Part shown: one piece after another, positions 29,125 through 34,330 of the stretch
Numbering within the stretch: position 1 is the stretch's first letter
Layout: each line of letters starts with the position of its first letter
Virus record (IMG/VR): IMGVR_UViG_3300044951_000955
Location: 1-34,330 of that record
Reading direction: 5' to 3' (one strand)
From: a virus
DNA: 34,330 nt
The notes under the pieces: generated by a model
The model's database searches: none
The model's input: only the letters and a program-made list of their open reading frames with translations
What the model was told of the DNA's origin: nothing
Position numbers and translations under genes: made by a program

Positions 29125-29144
29125 GGCAGGTTGTCGTCCCTGCC
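29125..29144 (-). terminator. Hairpin after major capsid gene
   Basis: GGCAGG and CCTGCC form a 6-bp stem with an 8-base loop, followed by TCCCTTTT on the minus strand. A partial terminator or 3'-end stabiliser for the abundant capsid mRNA. Confidence 0.5.
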
Positions 29145-29161
29145 GTTTTGTTTACCAACGA

Positions 29162-30124
29162 TTAAGCGTTCGCAACGGTGGACTCATTCAGCTTGATGTG
29201 ATCCGAAACGAGAATCGGAATACCCTCGATGTCGGTAGGAATCATTGCAGGCGCACCGCTGGGGCTATAAGCCGTGCGGGACTTCTGCAACTGAGCGCGA
29301 GCCGAGCGAGACATGACAACCACGTTCGGTGTCTGCCCGACAGGGAACTTACCGAGAGCGTCAGCCAGATGGTCATCGGTCAGCGTGTGGCCAGTCGTTC
29401 CGTCCAAGTTGCAAATACGTCCGAGACCGAAGATGTTACCATACTGCACTGCGAAGTAAGCCTGCAACGCGACTGCCAGAGCCATGTAACCGCGCTGTGA
29501 AGCAGGGGTTGCGCTGGCAACTGTCGGAATGTAAACAAGCGTTTCGGGGTCATACGAGAACTCAACAGAGCCTTCGTTACCAGCGACAACGGCAACCGAG
29601 CTAGGATCGGTCTTTAGCAACCAAACGGACTGACCACCAGCACCGCCAGCATTGACAACCATCGTGTCGTCAGCCTTGTCAACTGTGGTCTGGTCTGGGA
29701 ATCCAGAGAAGCCAGTGCCAGTGATAGCCGCCGAACCCTGCAACATATTCTGTTCAAGTCCTGCGAACATAGCACGCAGAGCACGTTGCGTCTCGAAGGC
29801 GATATAAGCCGCCTTGCCACCCTTGTAACCAGAGGCCAGAGCAACATCACGGAAGAAAGAAGCGTCATGCAGTACGCAAGTGACGGACACCTGCTCATCA
29901 GCACCAGCGGTATTGATGATACCAGTGTTGATAGCGCGTGCCTGCGAACTTGCGGCGGTAACTTCCTTCATGTACTTGTGAACCGTTCCACCTTGCGAGG
30001 CTTTGACTGCGGCCATTGCGCGAAGCAAAGGAGCGTCTTGCAACAGGTCGGTCACGTTAATGTCAGCGTTGTTTGCGTCATTGAGCAGGATAAGCCCTGC
30101 GAGTGTATCAGAGAGGTTACTCAT
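29162..30124 (-). CDS. Major capsid protein, HK97-fold type (320 aa)
   Basis: Start ATG 30124 (SNLSDTLAGLILLND...), with AACGAAAGGAACG upstream. Order of elements fits a HK97-fold capsid: N-terminal helical arm, a domain with FRDVALASGYKGGKAAYIAFETQRALRAMFAGLEQNML (spine-helix-like), and the C-terminal DIEGIPILVSDHIK motif, typical of phage major capsid proteins. It lies downstream of protease/scaffold and portal. No N-terminal delta domain is fused; the scaffold is in the protease gene. Confidence 0.85.
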   Translation of the reverse strand: MSNLSDTLAGLILLNDANNADINVTDLLQDAPLLRAMAAVKASQGGTVHKYMKEVTAASSQARAINTGIINTAGADEQVSVTCVLHDASFFRDVALASGYKGGKAAYIAFETQRALRAMFAGLEQNMLQGSAAITGTGFSGFPDQTTVDKADDTMVVNAGGAGGQSVWLLKTDPSSVAVVAGNEGSVEFSYDPETLVYIPTVASATPASQRGYMALAVALQAYFAVQYGNIFGLGRICNLDGTTGHTLTDDHLADALGKFPVGQTPNVVVMSRSARAQLQKSRTAYSPSGAPAMIPTDIEGIPILVSDHIKLNESTVANA

Positions 30125-30126
30125 AA

Positions 30127-30582
30127 TTATTTCGTTCCTTTCGTTCCCTTTTCGCACATAGCGATTAAGGAGAGTTTGTTGGTGGGTGCGGTCATCTTGA
30201 CTGCTTTCCCTGTGGTTGTTTGAGAGTTTGAAAGTTCACTGACATGTTTCTCAAGTTCAGCGTTCTTTGCTTCAATAGCTTCAACGTGCCAATTTAAAGC
30301 GGTTTCAAAGTTCGCACCTTCACGCATACAACGGACGGCAATATCATTACCGAAACGGTCTGCGATTCTGGTAAACTCTCCACGCGATAACTCTGGCATG
30401 ATTGGCTCTTCCTTCTTTTCCTCTTCCGTTTCAACGGATTGCGCTTCAACGGTCGGAACGACCTCTGGCATATCCTCAACAGGTTTTACTTCATCAACGG
30501 CCTTGACTTCTTCCGTCTTGACCTCTTCGGTGGCTTCTGTGACTGTGACAGTTGCCACAACTTCAACGGCTGTATCACTCAT
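30127..30582 (-). CDS. Possible nested scaffold protein within protease gene
   Basis: In-frame ATG 30582 (MSDTAVEVV...) follows GAGGAAG and would give 151 residues: an acidic linker plus the helical scaffold domain. A second in-frame ATG at 30399 with AAGGAAG would give 90 residues. Lambda C/Nu3 uses the same arrangement of a scaffold made from an internal start. Whether either start is used cannot be read from sequence. Confidence 0.45.
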   Translation of the reverse strand: MSDTAVEVVATVTVTEATEEVKTEEVKAVDEVKPVEDMPEVVPTVEAQSVETEEEKKEEPIMPELSRGEFTRIADRFGNDIAVRCMREGANFETALNWHVEAIEAKNAELEKHVSELSNSQTTTGKAVKMTAPTNKLSLIAMCEKGTKGTK

Positions 30583-31206
30583 TTGTGTTACTTCCTCTAT
30601 TGCGGTTTTCTCTACTGGCACAGCGACACTCGCCACTGTTGCCGAAAATGTTTTATTGCTGTTTGAGAATGAACTCGCGTCCGTGTTTTCGTCTGCACCA
30701 TAAGGACAGATTGCAACGCCACGCAACGGCCATTCACGGATAACGCAAGCAGGGCCAGCGAGTGTGTAGCCGTTTACTTGAACGCTCGCGCCTTCTTGCA
30801 CTTGCTCAATCTTGATACCGTCACCGCCAAAATTGATTGACGCTTGATACGGTACGCCTTCTTTCATTTTGAACAGAATCTCGGAAGCGCGGTCGCTATC
30901 CTTGTAAGGGACAAGTGCGCCACTCGTTACCAAGTCACCGCTTGAACTGTCAAAGTGATTGAGATAGCCAATGATCTCCTTGTCATCATGGCAGTAGTCA
31001 ATGGCGATGCGGGATTTAGACAAACGAACGCCCGACAAATCATGGACGACATTGCCCCAAAACCAGTGTTCGATTGGTTTACCGCTCCGTGCCGTAAGCG
31101 AGATTGGTGCGCTTTTCGAGTTGCCTCCGTTGTCGCCAAATTTAACGTCTGCGATTGACATGAGGCAGGCGTTGGCAGGAATCTCGTTAAAGTTTGTTTC
31201 ATTCAT
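30127..31206 (-). CDS. Prohead protease fused to scaffold
   Basis: 359 residues from ATG 31206 (AAGGAG upstream). Residues about 1-190 are a Mu I-like/prohead-protease domain (IAIDYCHDDKEIIGYLNHF, LFKMKEGVPYQASINFGG, GPACVIREWPLRGVAICPYG). A Glu/Val/Thr-rich acidic linker (about 205-265) follows, then a scaffold-type helical C-terminus (YGNDIAVRCM-like helix, AIEAKNAELEKHVSEL). The protease cleaves scaffold and capsid during maturation. Overlaps the upstream 85-residue gene by eight bases. Confidence 0.8.
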   Translation of the reverse strand: MNETNFNEIPANACLMSIADVKFGDNGGNSKSAPISLTARSGKPIEHWFWGNVVHDLSGVRLSKSRIAIDYCHDDKEIIGYLNHFDSSSGDLVTSGALVPYKDSDRASEILFKMKEGVPYQASINFGGDGIKIEQVQEGASVQVNGYTLAGPACVIREWPLRGVAICPYGADENTDASSFSNSNKTFSATVASVAVPVEKTAIEEVTQMSDTAVEVVATVTVTEATEEVKTEEVKAVDEVKPVEDMPEVVPTVEAQSVETEEEKKEEPIMPELSRGEFTRIADRFGNDIAVRCMREGANFETALNWHVEAIEAKNAELEKHVSELSNSQTTTGKAVKMTAPTNKLSLIAMCEKGTKGTK

Positions 31207-31456
31207 TGTTTGCTCCTTCTTCAATAGGTGCAGGCTCTTCTTCCTGCTTGATTGTGATAGGCCGTCTAATTCCGTCTGTGCTTTCCCAATCCGATGTAAT
31301 ATTCTTATTCACTGGGTCAAGTCCAAACAATTCACGAAACCAGATTTCATCAGCGATGCATGGAGTTAAAACGCCTGCACGGACTCCAACGCCATATGCG
31401 TCAATAATAACCTTGAGCCTTTGCGCTCTCTCGTTAATTGTTTCTTTTACCGCCAT
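31199..31456 (-). CDS. Hypothetical head-region protein (85 aa)
   Basis: ATG 31456 with AAAGGAGC upstream, overlapping the portal stop. N-terminal helix (VKETINERAQRLKVIIDAYGVGVRAG), then an acidic C-terminus (KQEEEPAPIEEGANNE). The pattern resembles short phage proteins that follow the portal and may help portal or protease assembly. No firm family. Confidence 0.65.
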   Translation of the reverse strand: MAVKETINERAQRLKVIIDAYGVGVRAGVLTPCIADEIWFRELFGLDPVNKNITSDWESTDGIRRPITIKQEEEPAPIEEGANNE

Positions 31457-33018
31457 GGGTTTGCTCCTTTTTTTGGAGTGTCGCTTGATTGGTCTATATC
31501 CTCAATCGGCTCTGGTTCATCTTCATATCCAACAGGCTGATCGCCAATCAGTACAGGCACATTCATCTTTTCGGCATAACGCAATACTTGAGCGGTCTTT
31601 TCGATGTTACGGAATACGTCCGACCCTCTGCGCCTTGCCGCATCAATAGGATTGTCAAGAGCCATACCGATTGCGAGCTGATCGCCCTGTACTTGTTTGT
31701 ACTTGTCAAGCCACGGCGAACCAGCGGCAACCCATTCAACGGCCTCTTGAACGTCACGCAAAGACATTCCTGCCTTTTCAGCGACTTGACGCAAAAGCCA
31801 CGGTGTATTAGGATCATTCCAAATAGTTTCAATTACCCAATTAGAATACTCTGTACGGACATATCGGTTTTTAGTCCGCTTGGCAACGCACGATACTTCA
31901 TACTCGTTTAAGTCTGCTATACGTGCCGAGAAGCTTGACCGCCTGCTATCCCATGAGGTAACAGGAATATCAAGCGCAATCATGGCGATATGTGCGTACA
32001 GGTGGACACCTTCGACAAACTCTGCGGAAGGTGTACCGCTCTCGATTGTCTTTACGTCCTCGTCTGGTTCAAGGTCAATGATGTTAATGGTATTCGGGTT
32101 GAGAGTCTTTTCGCTTGCCGTCGGTGGAGTTGAAGGGTCAACCGTGCCACCGCTTCCGTCTGGTTGCTCGGTAATTACGCCAGAAGCCGCACCAAAAGAA
32201 CCATCGCTTGACTTGCGAGTGAAGGCGATGCCAAACAAAGCGTGCATCTTTGCCTTTACGATGTTGTATTCGAGAGCCTCATGGATGTCTGCAACTGTAT
32301 TAATGGCCGTTGAAAGAGGCGATACACCTCGCCATTGACTGCTAAACCGAGTCCAGTAAGCGTCAAAAATGACATTCTGGAACTCTTCCATGTGGTCAAA
32401 GTTGTGTGCCGTTCCGCTTGTGCCTCGGTTGCAAATTGCGTACTTCTGTACGCGCCCCCATTCGTCTACCAGTAGGCCTGCTTCATTTAACTTATCGAAT
32501 TCGATCTTGTCTTGTGCGCTAATGTTATCTGTTAGCGTACCCTTTGCGATACAGTCGGACTCGATTGCCTGTAGCTTCATGTCTGCGAGTTTTATAAAAG
32601 CCGCGTCCCCACAGATAACCTTTTCAAGTTCAAACAAGCGGAAAAGCTCATCACGGCCAAACCTTCCAAGGAAGTCGATATTTGCTGGTGCGCCATGCCA
32701 TTTAAAGATACGATTCACAAGTCTGTCAAGTTGCGCCTTTGGGTCTGTATCTAAAGCGTCTGGGCTGGCCGTACGGAAAGAAAAGTGGAAGGATGAAACA
32801 TAGTCAAGGTGCTTGCGAACCATCCAAGCCACGATTGAATGGTCACGGTTCTGATCTTGTGCGGTTGCCTGTAACCGTTCGCGCTTGGCTTTGCCTAGAA
32901 TCTGTTGCTCATGCTTAATGCGCGTCAACGGTGATTTCCTGCGCCCCTTATCCTCTGCGGCTGAATAAGAGAAGCGCATCGGCTCGCCACTTGAATTTAC
33001 TAATTGTCCTTTAATCAT
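31447..33018 (-). CDS. Portal protein, lambda gpB-like
   Basis: 523 residues. Conserved portal features: RDHSIVAWMVRKHLDYVSSF near the N-terminus, QWRGVSPLSTAINTVADIHEALEYNIVKAKMHALFGIAFTR (crown/stem region), and the helical C-terminus ending in an acidic tail. The dodecamer would form the packaging vertex that docks TerL. It overlaps the gpW-like gene upstream by eight bases. Confidence 0.9.
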   Translation of the reverse strand: MIKGQLVNSSGEPMRFSYSAAEDKGRRKSPLTRIKHEQQILGKAKRERLQATAQDQNRDHSIVAWMVRKHLDYVSSFHFSFRTASPDALDTDPKAQLDRLVNRIFKWHGAPANIDFLGRFGRDELFRLFELEKVICGDAAFIKLADMKLQAIESDCIAKGTLTDNISAQDKIEFDKLNEAGLLVDEWGRVQKYAICNRGTSGTAHNFDHMEEFQNVIFDAYWTRFSSQWRGVSPLSTAINTVADIHEALEYNIVKAKMHALFGIAFTRKSSDGSFGAASGVITEQPDGSGGTVDPSTPPTASEKTLNPNTINIIDLEPDEDVKTIESGTPSAEFVEGVHLYAHIAMIALDIPVTSWDSRRSSFSARIADLNEYEVSCVAKRTKNRYVRTEYSNWVIETIWNDPNTPWLLRQVAEKAGMSLRDVQEAVEWVAAGSPWLDKYKQVQGDQLAIGMALDNPIDAARRRGSDVFRNIEKTAQVLRYAEKMNVPVLIGDQPVGYEDEPEPIEDIDQSSDTPKKGANPWR

Positions 33019-33220
33019 TGGCCGCCCCCGACATATTGAATGAGCGGAAAACAGGCCGTGCGCCCGATGTTCTCGGCTCGGTGTTTTGCAGACGGTCGCG
33101 CAATTCCGTCAACCCTGCGAGATTGGCACGGGTCAACGATGTGCCATCAAGTGCGGTGGATTGTCCCTTGGTTAAAATATCTTCAATCGCTTGGTCAACT
33201 TGCGCCAAAGTTAAAGCCAT
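33011..33220 (-). CDS. gpW-like head-tail joining protein (69 aa)
   Basis: Typical gpW pattern: one helix (LAQVDQAIEDILTKGQ), turn, second helix (RANLAGLTELRDRLQN) and a short basic tail. In lambda-like genomes it precedes the portal gene, as here. Its ribosome site and ATG are part of a perfect 16-bp hairpin arm (33216-33260), implying tight translational control on read-through transcripts. Confidence 0.75.
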   Translation of the reverse strand: MALTLAQVDQAIEDILTKGQSTALDGTSLTRANLAGLTELRDRLQNTEPRTSGARPVFRSFNMSGAAND

Positions 33221-33260
33221 GATTATCTCCTTGCGCTTATTATTAGGAGATAATCATGGC
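33216..33260 (-). promoter_or_regulatory. Perfect 16-bp hairpin sequestering the gpW-like start
   Basis: Plus-strand GCCATGATTATCTCCT (33216-33231) and AGGAGATAATCATGGC (33245-33260) are exact complements with a 13-base loop. In the minus-strand mRNA the downstream arm contains both AGGAG and the ATG of the gpW-like gene. RNA arriving from upstream would hide the start, whereas RNA starting at the promoter in the loop/spacer would lack the 5' arm. Confidence 0.85.
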
Positions 33261-33268
33261 ATTGTCAA
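33239..33268 (-). promoter_or_regulatory. Late-unit promoter overlapping the hairpin
   Basis: Minus strand TTGACA (plus 33263-33268), 18-bp spacer, AATAAT (33239-33244), the same -35 and -10 as the early promoter at 17810-17838. The -10 lies in the hairpin loop, so a transcript from here starts after the 5' arm and its ribosome site would be free. Confidence 0.7.
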
Positions 33269-33302
33269 TAGCGTTAAAATATAGCGTTTATAGAGTCTAT
33301 AA
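33268..33302. promoter_or_regulatory. Operator-like palindrome and tandem octamers
   Basis: TTATAGAGTCTATAA (33288-33302) is a perfect 15-bp palindrome around a central base. Two direct octamers ATAGCGTT (33268-33275, 33281-33288) lie between it and the -35 at 33263. This is a likely binding site for an activator or repressor of the late unit. The palindrome overlaps the stop of the upstream gene. Confidence 0.6.
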
Positions 33303-33554
33303 TGTTTCTTTTTCCCTGCGAGTTACGAACGGTTTACCGCACTTTCCGCACAGCCTGCGCCTGTTTCCATTGCCGTATGTGTTCGTGATCTTGTGGTCGT
33401 ACCGATGGAAGCAATGAACGCACGGTATTCCTGCATCCGTTACTACCTTGTTTGGTATGCAGACCACCTTTTTACACCGCTCGATAAACGGTTTGATAAT
33501 CTCTTGACCTTTAGGCGGTCGGCCACGTTTGCGCTTTGTTTCTGTTTCTATCAT
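33297..33554 (-). CDS. AT-hook plus zinc-ribbon DNA-binding protein (85 aa)
   Basis: Residues 7-16 (KRKRGRPPKG) are an AT-hook-like motif; residues about 45-78 hold CVHCF and CGKCGKPF, a zinc ribbon. Located between TerL and the late promoter, it could regulate late transcription or act as a minimal terminase small subunit; no conventional TerS is recognised in the genome. AGAAAGGAAAGC precedes ATG 33554. Confidence 0.7.
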   Translation of the reverse strand: MIETETKRKRGRPPKGQEIIKPFIERCKKVVCIPNKVVTDAGIPCVHCFHRYDHKITNTYGNGNRRRLCGKCGKPFVTRREKETL

Positions 33555-33808
33555 TATGCTTTCCTTTCTGTTAGGTTGTTTTGTTTTAGATAATCTGCCA
33601 TCCGTTTTTCAATCTGTTGAACGTGTCGCTTAATTGCTTCGTCAACGTCTTTGAAAGCAACTTCAAATAATGGCTTGTCGTGATTTTCCGTAAAGTCTAA
33701 ACATCTGCAATCATCTAAAAATGCGATGCAGGTTATTGATATACACGGAAAACATTGTCCAGTATTTTCGTCATTTTTAAATCCGTCTTTACAAACGGTT
33801 GTCTGCAT
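33554..33808 (-). CDS. Cys-rich hypothetical protein (84 aa)
   Basis: Start ATG 33808 with GAAAGGAG upstream; a longer in-frame extension lies inside the terL 3' end and is rejected. Seven Cys in the first half (QCFPCISITC..., DDCRC) point to a metal-binding module; the second half is a helix (VDEAIKRHVQQIEKRMADYL). Follows terL directly and abuts the AT-hook gene. Function unknown. Confidence 0.7.
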   Translation of the reverse strand: MQTTVCKDGFKNDENTGQCFPCISITCIAFLDDCRCLDFTENHDKPLFEVAFKDVDEAIKRHVQQIEKRMADYLKQNNLTERKA

Positions 33809-33818
33809 TGAACTCCTT

Positions 33819-34330
33819 TCATATTGCCACATGGCGAATCTGTCGCCGTGGACGTTGTTGTTGTTGAACCATTCCTTGCATTGACCCGACACCCTGCATA
33901 TCTGCAATCAGATAGCAGATATTCAAAGCGTCTGACAAATCGTTTTTACCTGCGCTCTTTTCAAAGTCGAAAATCATGCGACCGTTTAGCTCGACCTTTC
34001 CGCGCAACTTTTCACGGCAGATATGCTCGGCAAACTCGTGGTGACTTCCCTGCGGTAATGTGATACCACCTGCCGCCCCTGTCTCGCAAGTGAAAGCACG
34101 TTGCATGATTTCGCGCCAATAGTCCGAATTCCAAAGCACCCATTCCGTTGAACCGTAAACAGGGTCACGGTCACGGCATAGCAACCATGATTGATCGTTA
34201 CCTCTGCGCCTTATCGTTTCATTACGAGCAGATATACGCGCAGACTTTCCGCTTCGTCCGTATGTTACTACAACCGCCATTTCGGGATGCTTGCGATTCC
34301 ATTCATATGCGAACCGCTTAGCAACCGTTG
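33819..34330 (-). CDS. terL: Terminase large subunit, C-terminal part (joins left-end fragment)
   Basis: Open at the right edge; the frame continues exactly from the left-end fragment (split codon GCA), giving 170 more residues. Contains the nuclease-domain C-terminus: LPQGSHHEFAEHICREKL, FDFEKSAGKNDLSDALNICYLIADMQ with the last catalytic-type Asp, then a Gln/Arg-rich tail. An internal ATG at 34278-34280 is not the true start. The gene is whole in the circular or permuted molecule. Confidence 0.92.
   Translation of the reverse strand, partial: TVAKRFAYEWNRKHPEMAVVVTYGRSGKSARISARNETIRRRGNDQSWLLCRDRDPVYGSTEWVLWNSDYWREIMQRAFTCETGAAGGITLPQGSHHEFAEHICREKLRGKVELNGRMIFDFEKSAGKNDLSDALNICYLIADMQGVGSMQGMVQQQQRPRRQIRHVAI

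Noticed and set aside
33255-33410. Plus-strand frame starting with a perfect AGGAG-ATG
   Set aside because: The start signal is only the mirror image of the gpW-like start in the inverted repeat; the frame is antisense to the zinc-ribbon gene and its product looks like no protein family.
1-34330. CRISPR arrays, insertion sequences, integrase or att sites
   Set aside because: No regularly spaced repeats, transposase or integrase motifs were seen on either strand.

Overview
The window looks like one complete tailed-phage genome, cut open at an arbitrary point inside the large terminase gene. TerL runs off the left end (minus strand, 1291 to 1), and the reading frame continues without a break from base 34330 down to 33819. 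The joined protein is about 600 residues long and has an intact nuclease motif across the junction. Nearly everything is read leftwards on the minus strand. No integrase, repressor, tRNA or rRNA gene and no CRISPR array was recognised. The structural genes (lambda-type portal, gpW-like joining protein, prohead protease with scaffold, HK97-fold capsid, major tail protein, short tape measure of 454 residues) indicate a small siphovirus. Lipoprotein and holin-like lysis genes suggest a Gram-negative host. Four putative virion proteins carry textbook Sec signal peptides, which is unusual. A host in the Verrucomicrobiota/Lentisphaerota (PVC) group is only a weak guess from general recollection of such phages.

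Layout, in order of leftward transcription. (1) 33.8-33.3 kb: two small Cys-rich genes after the TerL end, then a dense regulatory gap (33216-33302) with an operator-like palindrome, a sigma70-type promoter and a perfect 16-bp hairpin covering the ribosome site of the gpW-like gene. (2) 33.2-17.9 kb: late unit with head, tail, tail-fibre and lysis genes, ending in a strong intrinsic terminator (17880-17915). (3) 17.84-2.8 kb: early/middle unit from a near-consensus promoter (17810-17838). It contains many tiny overlapping genes, a RecE-like exonuclease, two OB-fold/SSB-like proteins, a RusA resolvase, an initiator-like protein and a putative DNA-modification island. (4) 2.7 kb to the left end and across the junction: promoter, terminator/attenuator, HNH endonuclease, a 42-residue ORF and TerL.

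The most interesting block is 6290-11018. It encodes a TET-associated-type DNA glycosyltransferase (TAGT family), a radical-SAM-like Cys-cluster protein and a protein fusing a GNAT-like domain to a DNA methyltransferase. No TET/JBP dioxygenase or hydroxymethylase is seen, so the base being glycosylated or otherwise decorated is unclear. This is a candidate undescribed DNA hypermodification pathway. Many genes are joined by ATGA or TAATG overlaps, and several micro-ORFs of 14-55 codons with good ribosome binding sites sit between the longer genes.
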